This document shows positions 1 through 7,620 of a stretch of DNA of 23,742 bases, one piece after another. Below the pieces are notes generated by a model that was not told the DNA's origin, made no database searches, and saw only the letters and a program-made list of their open reading frames with translations. How positions within the stretch are numbered: position 1 is the first letter of the stretch; each line of letters begins with the position of its first letter. Source of the stretch: JASHVB01 sp049522565. Lineage in GTDB: Bacteria > Pseudomonadota > Alphaproteobacteria > Acetobacterales > Acetobacteraceae. The position numbers and the translations under genes are program-made. The DNA lies in assembly GCA_049522565.1 (NCBI GenBank), contig JBEKNT010000057.1:1-23742 (forward strand). The letters run 5' to 3'.

Positions 1-2688
1 GATCCCCGCGACGGCCGTCCTTCCCCCGAGGCATTGCTGGCGGAAGCCCAGCGGGAAACACGTGGCCGCTTGAAGATTTTCCTCGGCGCCGCGCCGGGGG
101 TCGGCAAGACCTACGAAATGCTGTCTGCCGCCCAGGCGCGCGCGCGCGACGGCACCGACGTCGTGGTCGGCGTCGTCGAGACGCACGGGCGCAAAGAGAC
201 CCAGGCGCTGCTGGCCGGGCTCGAAATCGTCCCGCGCCGGCACGCCGAATATCGTGGCCGCAAGCTGGAGGAGATGGACCTCGACGCAATCCTGGCGCGC
301 CATCCGCAGCTCGCGCTGGTCGATGAGCTGGCCCACACCAACGTTCCCGGCAGCCGCCATCCGAAGCGCTACATCGATGTCGAGGAATTGCTCGCCGCCG
401 GCATCGACGTCTACGCTACGCTGAACATCCAGCACGTCGAAAGCCTGAACGACGTGGTCGCACGCATCACCCGCATCCGCGTCCGCGAAACGGTGCCGGA
501 TTCGGTGATCGACCGCGCCGACGACATCGAGCTGATCGACCTGACGCCGGAAGACCTGATCCAGCGCCTGCGCGAAGGCAAGGTTTACGTGCCGCACCAG
601 GCCGAGCGCGCGATCCGCCATTACTTCGCCCCCGGCAACCTCACCGCGCTACGCGAACTGGCGCTGCGGCGGACCGCGCAGCGCGTCGATGAGCAGATGG
701 TGCGCTATATGCAGGCGCACGCGATCAAGGGGCCGTGGGCGGCGGGCGAACGCGTGCTCGTCTGCGTCAGCGGCGACCCGGACACCGGCGCCATCGTGCG
801 GCATGCGCGGCGCATGGCGGACCGGCTCAAGGCGCCGTGGACCGCGTTGCACGTGGAGACCTCGCGCAACCTGCGCATGACCGAGGCCGAGCGGAACCAT
901 GTCGCCGAGGCACTGCGGCTGGCGCAACGGCTCGGCGGTGAGGCCGTTACGCTGCCGGGCCAGGACGTTGCCGAGACGGTTGCCGAGTACGCGCGCGCCA
1001 ACAACGTAACGCAGATCATCGCCGTGCAGTCGCCGCGGTCGCGTTGGCGCGATGCGTTGTTCGGCACGATGGCGCAACGGCTGATCCGCAAGGTGGATGG
1101 GCCGATCGTCCACGTCGTCAGCCAGCCGCGCCGGGACGAAACGCGGGACGCCCCGCGCACCCCGGCCGAGCCGCTACCGTTCGAGTTGCAGCCGCAGGCC
1201 TGGCTGGGCAGCCTGGCCTGCGTGGCAGTCGCGGCGGTTGTGGGACTGCTGGTGCGTCAGGTGATCGGCACCGGCAGCATTTCCCTGCTGTTCCTGACCG
1301 CCGTGCTGGTAAGCGCGGTGCTGTTCGGACTGTGGCCGGCCTTGCTGGCCTGCGTCGTCAGCACGCTGGCGTATAACTTCCTGTTCCTCCCGCCGCTTTA
1401 CGCCTTCACCATCGCCGATCCGGAAAACGTCGTCGCGCTGTTCTTCTTTGCCGTGGCGGCGGTGATCGTCAGCAACCTCACGGCGCGGGTGCGTGCCCAG
1501 GCGATCACCGCCCGCGCCCGCGCGCGCATCACCGAGGAGCTTTATCTGTTCAGCCGCAAACTGGCGGTGGCAACGAACCTCGACGACCTGCTATGGGCCA
1601 CGGTGCACCAGATAGCGCTGATGCTGAAGGTGCGCGTCGTGCTGCTGCTGCCGGAGGAGGAACGCATCGTGGTGCGCGCCGGGTTCCCGCCGGAAGACAC
1701 GCTGGACGACGCCGATCTCGCGGCCGCGCGCTGGTGCTGGGAGAAGAACCGCCCGGCCGGGCGCGGCGCCGACACACTGCCGGGCGCGAAACGGCTGTTC
1801 CTGCCGATGCAGACCGGCCGCGGCGCGGTCGGCGTGATCGGCATCGATCGCGACGAGCCGGGGCCGATGCTGACGCCCGACCAGCAGCGCTTGCTCGACG
1901 CGCTGGCGGACCAGGCGGCGCTGGCGATCGAGCGGGTGAACCTAGTGGACGCGGTGGACCGCGCGCGGCTGGCGGTGGAGACCGACCGGCTGCGTTCTGC
2001 TCTGCTGACCTCGATCTCGCATGACCTGCGCACGCCGCTGGCGTCGATCCTCGGCTCCGCGACCAGCCTGTCGGGCGCGCTGGATGCGGCGACGCGCGAC
2101 GCGCTGGCACGCAACATCCAGGATGAAGCCGAGCGGCTGAACCGCTTCATCGGCAATCTGCTCGATATGACGCGGCTGGAATCGGGGCCGTTGCCGACGC
2201 GCACCTCGCTGACCGAACTGTCCGACGTGGTCGGCAGCGCCTTGCAACGTGCCAGCAAGGTGCTGGCCAACCACGCCGTGCAGATGCGCCTGGAATCCAA
2301 CCTGCCATTGCTCGAACTGGACGACGTGCTGCTCGAGCAAGCGCTGTTCAACCTGCTGGACAACGCGGCGAAATACACGCCGCCGGGCTCGCGCATCGCC
2401 ATCAGCGCGTGGCGCGAGGCCGGCCAGGTGAAGCTCCAGGTGCTGGACGAGGGCCACGGCATTCCGCCGGCCGACCTGGAGCGGATCTTCGACAAGTTCT
2501 ATCGTGCCGGCGGTCCCGACCACCGGCGCGCCGGCACCGGCCTGGGGCTGTCGATCTGTCGCGGCTTCATCGAGGCGATGGGCGGCACGATCACCGCCGC
2601 CAACCGCACCGACCGCTCGGGCGCGGTCTTCACCATAGCGCTGCCGGTCCCGGCCAACGCGGACCGGCCGCTGGAGGCGACAGGATGA
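1..2688 (+). CDS. kdpD: Sensor histidine kinase KdpD, 5'-partial
   Basis: Membrane sensor kinase of the KdpDE system, which controls the KdpFABC potassium ATPase. The reading frame is open from nucleotide 1, and the family normally has a few residues before this point, so the true start lies just outside the window (a TTG at 34 is only an apparent start). About 895 residues are visible. Domains in order: N-terminal KdpD domain with Walker A GAAPGVGKT (about residues 29-37) and the DELAH segment; a UspA-like domain (about 250-370); four hydrophobic segments (about 400-494); a GAF-like region (about 514-650); HisKA with SHDLRTPL, phosphoacceptor His codon at 2020-2022; and HATPase with NLLDNAAKY, DEGHGIPP and GTGLGLS. 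The stop overlaps the kdpE start by 4 nt, indicating translational coupling. kdpFABC would be expected upstream. Identification is very secure. Confidence 0.97.
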   Translation, partial: DPRDGRPSPEALLAEAQRETRGRLKIFLGAAPGVGKTYEMLSAAQARARDGTDVVVGVVETHGRKETQALLAGLEIVPRRHAEYRGRKLEEMDLDAILARHPQLALVDELAHTNVPGSRHPKRYIDVEELLAAGIDVYATLNIQHVESLNDVVARITRIRVRETVPDSVIDRADDIELIDLTPEDLIQRLREGKVYVPHQAERAIRHYFAPGNLTALRELALRRTAQRVDEQMVRYMQAHAIKGPWAAGERVLVCVSGDPDTGAIVRHARRMADRLKAPWTALHVETSRNLRMTEAERNHVAEALRLAQRLGGEAVTLPGQDVAETVAEYARANNVTQIIAVQSPRSRWRDALFGTMAQRLIRKVDGPIVHVVSQPRRDETRDAPRTPAEPLPFELQPQAWLGSLACVAVAAVVGLLVRQVIGTGSISLLFLTAVLVSAVLFGLWPALLACVVSTLAYNFLFLPPLYAFTIADPENVVALFFFAVAAVIVSNLTARVRAQAITARARARITEELYLFSRKLAVATNLDDLLWATVHQIALMLKVRVVLLLPEEERIVVRAGFPPEDTLDDADLAAARWCWEKNRPAGRGADTLPGAKRLFLPMQTGRGAVGVIGIDRDEPGPMLTPDQQRLLDALADQAALAIERVNLVDAVDRARLAVETDRLRSALLTSISHDLRTPLASILGSATSLSGALDAATRDALARNIQDEAERLNRFIGNLLDMTRLESGPLPTRTSLTELSDVVGSALQRASKVLANHAVQMRLESNLPLLELDDVLLEQALFNLLDNAAKYTPPGSRIAISAWREAGQVKLQVLDEGHGIPPADLERIFDKFYRAGGPDHRRAGTGLGLSICRGFIEAMGGTITAANRTDRSGAVFTIALPVPANADRPLEATG

Positions 2689-3377
2689 ACGCCGGGCCGA
2701 CGCGCATACTGGTGGTGGACGACGAACCGGCGATCCTGCGTTTCCTGCGCGCCGGGCTGTCGCATCAGGGCTACCTGGTGACCGAGGCGGAGACCGGACA
2801 GGCGGCGTTGGACCTAATCCGCCGCAAGTCGGCCGATCTGATCGTGCTGGATCTCGGGCTGCCGGATATCGACGGTCTGGAGGTGATCCGGCAGGTGCGC
2901 GCCAGCGGCTCGATGCTGCCGATCATCGTGCTGTCCAGCCGCGACGATGAGGAGGCCAAGGTCGCGGCCCTGGACCTCGGCGCCGACGACTACGTGACCA
3001 AGCCGTTCGGCATGGACGAGCTGCTGGCGCGGGTCCGCGCGGCGCAGCGTCACCGGCTGCAGCAGGAAGGCGAGAAGCCGGTGTTCCGCTGCGGCGACCT
3101 GACGGTGGACCTGGTGCGGCGGATCGTCACGGTGCGCGGCACGGAGGTAAAATTCTCGCCGCGCGAATACGACCTGCTGCGGCTGCTGGTGGCGAATGCC
3201 GGCAAGGTGCTGACCCACAACCACATCTTGCGCGAGGTCTGGGGGCCTAATACCGACGTGCAATACCTGCGCATCTATGTCCGGGCGTTGCGGCAGAAGA
3301 TCGAGGAAGACACCGAGCGGCCGCGCTATATCGTCACCGAGACCGGGGTAGGCTATCGGTTGCGGGCGCCGGACTGA
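2685..3377 (+). CDS. kdpE: Response regulator KdpE
   Basis: OmpR/PhoB-type response regulator, 230 aa, the cytoplasmic partner of KdpD and transcriptional activator of the kdp operon. The receiver domain occupies about residues 1-120, with the acidic pair in VVDDEP, phosphoacceptor Asp56 in IVLDLGLPD, and the conserved Lys in YVTKPF. The winged-helix DNA-binding domain follows (about 130-228), with FSPREYDLLRLL and ending in TETGVGYRLRAPD, as in KdpE. The ATG at 2685 overlaps the kdpD stop (ATGA). The same frame is open further upstream inside kdpD, but the receiver domain begins at this ATG, so the longer version is rejected. The full family length is present and nothing looks damaged. Confidence 0.97.
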   Translation: MNAGPTRILVVDDEPAILRFLRAGLSHQGYLVTEAETGQAALDLIRRKSADLIVLDLGLPDIDGLEVIRQVRASGSMLPIIVLSSRDDEEAKVAALDLGADDYVTKPFGMDELLARVRAAQRHRLQQEGEKPVFRCGDLTVDLVRRIVTVRGTEVKFSPREYDLLRLLVANAGKVLTHNHILREVWGPNTDVQYLRIYVRALRQKIEEDTERPRYIVTETGVGYRLRAPD

Positions 3378-3405
3378 TGCGCGGCGCGGAGGGCGGAGCA
3401 GATGC

Positions 3406-3852
3406 ATGGCGCTCGGTGATCTGATCGGACCCGACCATGTGGTGGTGGGGCTGCGCGTCGCCGACAAGGCGCAGTTGCTGAGCGAATTGTCGCGCCGTGC
3501 GGCGGCGGCATTGTCGCTGCAACAGCCGGTGTTGCTGCGGGCGTTGCAGGCGCGCGAGCAGTTGGGCTCGACCGGGCTGGGGCGGGGGTTCGCGCTGCCG
3601 CATGCCCGGCTGCGCGAGTTGCCGCGGATCTATGCGTGCTTGGCGCGGTTGGGGCGGCCGATCGACTACGAGGCGGTGGACGATAAGCCGGTGGACCTGG
3701 TGGTGCTGCTGCTGACGCCGGAGTCCGCTGCCAGCCAGCATCTGGCGACTCTGGCGGCGCTGTCGCGGCCGTTTCGTGACGAGGCGTTCATGCAGCAGAT
3801 CCGCAAGGCGCCGGATGCCGCGGCGCTGCACCGGTTGCTGGCGGGGGTCTGA
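3406..3852 (+). CDS. PTS EIIA (PtsN/fructose-mannitol type) domain protein
   Basis: Stand-alone EIIA domain of the PTS mannitol/fructose family, 148 aa, close to the length of EIIA-Ntr (PtsN). The phosphorylatable histidine is His66 in the signature GRGFALPHARL. The C-terminal half (DLVVLLLTPES, then LATLAALSRPFRDEAFM) follows the family pattern. The start at 3406 is preceded by a purine-rich GGAG about 9 nt upstream. The gene lies 28 nt after kdpE on the same strand, so co-transcription is likely. In E. coli, unphosphorylated EIIA-Ntr binds KdpD and stimulates kdp expression; a dedicated EIIA linked to kdpDE fits that role but is inference. No sugar permease (EIIB/EIIC) gene is nearby, which favours a regulatory over a transport function. 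The stop codon lies at the edge of a palindromic element. Confidence 0.88.
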   Translation: MALGDLIGPDHVVVGLRVADKAQLLSELSRRAAAALSLQQPVLLRALQAREQLGSTGLGRGFALPHARLRELPRIYACLARLGRPIDYEAVDDKPVDLVVLLLTPESAASQHLATLAALSRPFRDEAFMQQIRKAPDAAALHRLLAGV

Positions 3853-4153
3853 TACCAACAACCGGCGTAAAGGTTGACTCACCGGCCGCCTTCCTCGTCA
3901 TGGCGGGCGAAGGCCCCATAGGCGTTAAATTAGGGCGTTTGGGCGTCGGAACCGGCCACACCGCGTCATGGTGCGCCCCCGGGTCAAGCGCCCGGGGGCA
4001 GGCTTCGGCGCGCCATCCACGACTTGCGGTGCAACTCGCAGGAAAGTCGTGGATGCCGACCGGAGCCTGCCACCGGGCGCTTGACCCGGTGGTCGGCATG
4101 ACGATGTCAGCGCGGTCCGTGGGTCAATCTTTTCGCCGGTTGGTATGATACCC
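3853..4153. repeat. MITE-like palindromic element with imperfect terminal inverted repeats
   Basis: Non-coding stretch of about 300 bp. The outer arms are about 28 nt: left ATACCAACAACCGGCGTAAA (from 3854), right the reverse complement of a copy ending at 4150. They match apart from a 3-nt indel and three substitutions. Inside lies a second, longer inverted repeat: 3965-4025 against 4044-4102, containing GGGTCAAGCGCCCGG on both sides and closing on an 18-nt loop. This inner motif resembles interspersed palindromes that are common in alphaproteobacterial genomes (established knowledge). No transposase is encoded. The left edge abuts the EIIA stop codon, so insertion just downstream of that gene is plausible. 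I cannot name the family or its copy number from one window. Confidence 0.7.
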
Positions 4154-4236
4154 GTTGCGGCGCGGGGGGTGGCGGGGCGACAATGGCGGTGAGTGCCCCG
4201 CCCACGCTGACCCCGGTAAGCGGGACACGCGCGCGA

Positions 4237-4271
4237 GGGCCGCCCGGACGGGCGGCCCCTTTTCAGTTTTT
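4237..4271 (+). terminator. Strong rho-independent terminator
   Basis: Perfect 10-bp GC stem GGGCCGCCCG (4237-4246) and CGGGCGGCCC (4249-4258) with a GA loop, followed by CTTTTCAGTTTTT. The T-rich tract lies on the plus-strand side only. It therefore probably ends plus-strand transcripts coming from kdpDE-EIIA through the palindromic element, rather than the minus-strand VOC gene that ends 14 nt further on. Confidence 0.85.
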
Positions 4272-4284
4272 CGCCCGCGACAGT

Positions 4285-4671
4285 TCAGGCAGCCGGCATG
4301 CGATGAAGCGCGCACAGTTTGTTGCCGTCAGGATCACGCAGGTAAGCAAGATACATTGGACCGGCGCCGCCCTGGCGAATGCCGGGCGGGTCCTCGATCG
4401 CCGTCCCGCCGTTCGCGACTCCGGCTTTGTGCCAGGCGTCGGCTTGTTCCGGGCCTGCCATCGCGAAGCCGATCGTGCCGCCGTTGGCGTGCGTGGCAGC
4501 TTGGCCGTCGATGGGTTTGCTCACCAGGAACACCCCGCCGTTATGCGCGTAAATCAGCCGCCCCTTGGCGTCCTGCACCCCGGGCTTGCCGCCGATCGCG
4601 CCAAACAGGGCGTCGTAGAATTTCTTCGATCGGGCGATATCGTTGCTCCCGACCATAACATGGCTAAACAT
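4285..4671 (-). CDS. VOC superfamily (glyoxalase-like) protein
   Basis: Small cytosolic protein of 128 aa with the paired beta-alpha-beta-beta-beta modules of the vicinal oxygen chelate superfamily. It starts MFSHVMVGSNDIARSKKFYD (the usual first strand with an early His, then the helix) and ends with the hallmark YLRDPDGNKLCALHR. The family includes glyoxalases, dioxygenases and antibiotic-binding proteins; the substrate cannot be assigned. Where many members carry a metal-binding Glu after DPDGN, this one has Leu-Cys-Ala, so canonical glyoxalase I activity is doubtful. A good ribosome-binding site (GGGGAGAG) lies about 6 nt before the ATG. It lies downstream of the DsbA-like gene on the same strand with a 179-nt gap, so it may have its own promoter. 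Confidence 0.85.
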   Translation of the reverse strand: MFSHVMVGSNDIARSKKFYDALFGAIGGKPGVQDAKGRLIYAHNGGVFLVSKPIDGQAATHANGGTIGFAMAGPEQADAWHKAGVANGGTAIEDPPGIRQGGAGPMYLAYLRDPDGNKLCALHRMPAA

Positions 4672-4850
4672 TCCGTTCTCTCCCCACCAAAGTCACACGA
4701 GGCCGCAGCCTTCGCGTCACGACCAAAACACGGTTTGCAGGCCACGAAAAGAGCCGCCCACCCCGGCTTCCTTATCATCGCCGGTGATGACCACGGGGCA
4801 AGATCGCCGTCGAACGGCCTCCGGCGCTGCCCCGATCACTCCGGTTGCGT

Positions 4851-5411
4851 TCAGTCCTTCAGCAGACGCGACGCCCAGTCGGCAACCGCGTCCCCACTGC
4901 TGATGTCGGCCTGCACCAGCCCGTCGATCATGAAAGTCGGCGACACATGGATACCGTTCTGGCGGGCATATTTGCAGTGCCACTTGATCTCGCGGTCGAG
5001 ATCGGGAATCGCGAACGCCTCGGCGAATTTCACGCCGCTGTAGCCTTCGATCCGCGCGATGATGTCATTCGGCGTGGCGTCAAGATTCGGGCCGCGGCAA
5101 TGGCGCTCGAACTCGAATTCCTCACGGTGCGCGGCCACCGCGGCCATGACAGATTTCGCCGCTGCCTTGCCGCCCTCCAGCGTGGAGGCGGCCAGAATGC
5201 AGCGCACGATCACACCCGAGTACATGTGCCAGGGCTGCGACTGAAGACGGATCTTGATGATGATACGATCTTCGCCCGCATGAGTCAGCAGGTCATCGAG
5301 TTTGCCGAACGCCCGCACGGAAAACGGGCAGGTCGGTTCGAGGAATACCTCGAACACCCGAGGCCCGTGGCCCCAGACAAGCGGATCAGCGCGCCATGCA
5401 ACTTGATTCAT
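4851..5411 (-). CDS. Thioredoxin-fold (DsbA-like) protein with CPFS active-site variant
   Basis: Protein of 186 aa from the ATG at 5411, chosen because AGGAAAG lies 5 nt upstream and because the thioredoxin fold begins soon after. The frame continues open upstream to 5540, but those 43 residues look non-coding. The first strand VFEVFLEPTCPFS places a single cysteine (Cys28) where DsbA proteins have CxxC; the second cysteine is Ser31. The cis-proline loop is HVSPTFMIDG (Pro158), and an alpha-helical insert separates the two halves, as in DsbA/FrnE-type proteins. No signal peptide is visible, so it is probably cytosolic. A monothiol site suggests glutathione-linked or isomerase-like chemistry rather than dithiol oxidation, but that is inference. 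Substrate unknown. Confidence 0.82.
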   Translation of the reverse strand: MNQVAWRADPLVWGHGPRVFEVFLEPTCPFSVRAFGKLDDLLTHAGEDRIIIKIRLQSQPWHMYSGVIVRCILAASTLEGGKAAAKSVMAAVAAHREEFEFERHCRGPNLDATPNDIIARIEGYSGVKFAEAFAIPDLDREIKWHCKYARQNGIHVSPTFMIDGLVQADISSGDAVADWASRLLKD

Positions 5412-5700
5412 ATGATCTTTCCTGTCCGCCCGGTTCCGTACGCAACGCGCGCCTCCATAGGAGACGAGACGCCGGACGCCGCGGAACGTCTTGCAATCCG
5501 ATCCTGAAGAGAGGCCACTCGCGCCGTCGTGTGGCAACACCTCTGCTGAGTCAAGCAGGCTTCCGGGCTCAACCGGCCATGGCTGCCTACAGGCTGCGAT
5601 CGGGCGACGGGCGCCCCCGGTGCGTCGAGCAAAATCTCGTGCCGCGTGTTCGGCACGGTGCCGTACTCGGCGTCACCTCCGGCGCGCTTGGCAAAACACG
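5412..5700. other. Intergenic region, no gene recognised
   Basis: Together with the terminator stem to 5735 this makes about 330 bp between the DsbA-like gene and the MFS transporter, both on the minus strand. Apart from the ribosome-binding site of the DsbA-like gene and the terminator stem at 5703-5735, I see no convincing coding sequence. The open frames here read as low-complexity, Arg-rich translations typical of GC-rich non-coding DNA. A promoter for the DsbA-like gene presumably lies here, but I cannot point to boxes. Confidence 0.5.
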
Positions 5701-5735
5701 GTGCCGGCGGCGCGGCAAGCTGCCGCGCCGCCGGC
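5694..5735 (-). terminator. Intrinsic terminator after the MFS gene
   Basis: A perfect 15-bp stem, 5703-5717 with 5721-5735, and a 3-nt AGC loop. It sits 6 nt beyond the MFS stop codon. Reading on the minus strand, the stem is followed by ACCGTGTTTTGCC, a short T run. Position and strength support termination of the transporter transcript. Confidence 0.7.
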
Positions 5736-5741
5736 CACCGA

Positions 5742-7136
5742 TCAGCGCGAGATGTGCTCCAGCGCCAGCCGGTTGGTGCGCGGGCCGAAATAGCCGATCG
5801 CGAGCACCACCACTCCCATTGCCCCGGCAATGAAGATGAACACCCCCTCCACGCCGTAATGCTGGAGTACCCAGGCAATCATGAAGCCGGTGAACACCAC
5901 GGACAGCCGGCTCAACGAATAGGTGAAGCCAACAGCGCGGGCGCGGATGCGCGTGGGGTACAGTTCCGACTGGTAGGCGTGGAAGGAATAGGAGAGCCAC
6001 CGGTTGCACATCGTCTGAATGGCACCCAGGATGATCAGTGCGATCGCAGCGTTCTGCATCGAAAAGATGATGCCGATCACCGCGATGCCCGTCGCCGAAA
6101 TGACGATCTGCCATTTCCGCTCGATCCAGTCCGCCAGTACCATGCTGATCATCGGCCAGCTCGGGTCGGCCAGCGCCATGACAAAGGTGTATTGCAGGCT
6201 CTGGCTGACATGGATGCCCTTGGCGAGCAGCAGTGTCGGCACCCACGCAGTGAAGCCGTAGTAGCCAATGGTCTGGAACAACTGGAACACCATCAGCATG
6301 ATGGTTCGCGAGCGATAGGCCGGGCTGAACACTTCGAGATAGGTGCCGGGGCGTGGATCCTCGGCCGCGGGCGCTTCGATCGGCGGCAGCTCCCGGCCGG
6401 TACGTGCCCGCACCCTTGTCTCGATCGCGCCGATAACCTGCTCGGCCTCTTGCAGCCGGCCTTGCTGCGCGAGCCAGCGCGGTGATTCCGGTAGTGCGAG
6501 GCGGATCCACCAGACAACGACCGCACCGATCGAGCCAATCCCGACGACCCAGCGCCAGCCGTCGATACCGAGCGGGGCGTGCGGCACCAGTTGCCAGGCC
6601 AGCAAAGCCACCAGCGGCGTGGTCAAGGCACCGACACCCTGTTGGAAGCCGAACGCCTTGCCACGCATGCCCTTCGGCACCAGCTCGGCGAGGTAGGTAT
6701 CAATGGTCACCAACTCCACGCCGACGCCGATGCCGGACACGAAGCGCCAGAAGTTCAGTCCGTTGGCCGAACTCTGGCACGCCATGATGAACGCCGCGAC
6801 GCAGTACCAAAGCAGCGCAAAGGTGAAGATGGTTCGCCGGCCGTACTTGTCCGCCACGAATGAAAATCCGATGGTACCGAGGAACATCCCGGCGAAGAAC
6901 GCGGCGATGAAGCTGGCGAGCCCGGTCATGCCGAAGAACGAAACCGTGGTCGGCGTGAAGATCTTGGCGGCGTACAGGCCAGGCGCGACATAGGCGGTGA
7001 ACCCGATGTCGTAGATTTCGAAGCAACCGCCCAGCGCGAGCAGGATTACCATGCGCCAAGTGACCGCGGTCACCGGTAATCGATCGAGGCGCGCCGTGAT
7101 GATGGCAGCGGGCGTCGCCGTTGTGGTCGTACTCAT
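5742..7136 (-). CDS. MFS transporter (metabolite:H+ symporter / sugar-porter-like)
   Basis: Inner-membrane transporter of 464 aa with the 12-segment major facilitator pattern. The first segment follows TAVTWRMVILLALGGCFEIY; motif A-like DKYGRR lies in the second-third loop; a PESPRWL motif precedes the central cytoplasmic loop; and LYPTRIRARAVG follows in the C-terminal half. The acidic residues in the first segment (FEIYD) are typical of aromatic-acid and sugar-like MFS symporters, but the substrate cannot be inferred. I chose the ATG at 7136 (MSTTTTATP) with GGGGAA about 10 nt upstream. An in-frame ATG at 7178 would add 14 residues and has GGGAG immediately adjacent, which is too close. No regulator or catabolic enzyme flanks it that would reveal the substrate. 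Confidence 0.88.
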   Translation of the reverse strand: MSTTTTATPAAIITARLDRLPVTAVTWRMVILLALGGCFEIYDIGFTAYVAPGLYAAKIFTPTTVSFFGMTGLASFIAAFFAGMFLGTIGFSFVADKYGRRTIFTFALLWYCVAAFIMACQSSANGLNFWRFVSGIGVGVELVTIDTYLAELVPKGMRGKAFGFQQGVGALTTPLVALLAWQLVPHAPLGIDGWRWVVGIGSIGAVVVWWIRLALPESPRWLAQQGRLQEAEQVIGAIETRVRARTGRELPPIEAPAAEDPRPGTYLEVFSPAYRSRTIMLMVFQLFQTIGYYGFTAWVPTLLLAKGIHVSQSLQYTFVMALADPSWPMISMVLADWIERKWQIVISATGIAVIGIIFSMQNAAIALIILGAIQTMCNRWLSYSFHAYQSELYPTRIRARAVGFTYSLSRLSVVFTGFMIAWVLQHYGVEGVFIFIAGAMGVVVLAIGYFGPRTNRLALEHISR

Positions 7137-7616
7137 CGTTGTCGTTTCCCCGGATGCGTTCTGGTCGTTACGCCGCATCTCCCGAACTCACCCCGGTTTC
7201 CTGGCAGCCTGTTGTATCGGGCGGCACGCTTTGTGCCGTTCCGGTTTTATTGGGCACGTTGTCGCCGATGGCGACGCCGTGCCGACCGCACATTGGGACA
7301 GTCTTGCACGGCGTGTCAACGATACGGGTCAGCATTAATACCGGTTGCAAACCATGCAACAACCCGCCGCATGGCGGATGGCACTCCGCAACTGCTGAAC
7401 CTGCGGCTGTCCGCCGCGACGGACGAGCTGACGGTCGCCGAGCGGGCGGCGATGAATACGGGACTACCGGACGCCGATGGGACGCCGTCGGTCGGCAACG
7501 GCGCCGTGGCCAGACCATGGCGCTTCCGGTCCGGACACAGGCGCTCTAGCATGACGCACCAATCAGACGCGAGGCGATGCCATGGCCCCCACCTGCGTCA
7601 GCCTCCCTGTCCTCCG
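7137..7616. other. Divergent intergenic region with no recognised gene
   Basis: About 480 bp between the divergent MFS and muramidase genes. The muramidase frame is open upstream to 7212, but its translation there is Arg/Cys-rich and does not resemble muramidase N-termini. A part from about 7371 (MADGTPQLLNLRLSAATDEL) looks somewhat more protein-like, but has no ribosome-binding site and no family I recognise. A 12-codon open frame at 7582-7620 is described separately. Promoters for both flanking genes must lie here; I could not identify convincing boxes. Confidence 0.5.
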
Positions 7617-7620
7617 ATGA
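7582..7620 (+). CDS. Possible 12-residue leader ORF coupled to the muramidase start
   Basis: ATG at 7582 preceded by GAGG about 9 nt upstream, encoding MAPTCVSLPVLR and ending in a TGA at 7618-7620. The TGA overlaps the muramidase ATG at 7617 (ATGA overlap). The muramidase start itself is preceded by a pyrimidine-rich stretch with no Shine-Dalgarno sequence. This arrangement is what translational coupling through a short leader would look like. It may also be coincidence; I know no family for the peptide. Confidence 0.3.
   Translation: MAPTCVSLPVLR

Noticed and set aside
2409..2684. Upstream extension of the kdpE frame
   Set aside because: It lies inside kdpD and is not receiver-domain sequence; the ATG at 2685 has the typical 4-nt overlap.
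4285..4671. Glyoxalase I paired with gloB
   Set aside because: The VOC protein lacks the Glu expected after DPDGN and lies 5 kb away on the other strand, so I left its function open.
7212..7616. N-terminal extension of the muramidase frame by 135 codons
   Set aside because: No ribosome-binding site at the early starts, and the translated sequence is Arg/Cys-rich and unlike muramidase N-termini.
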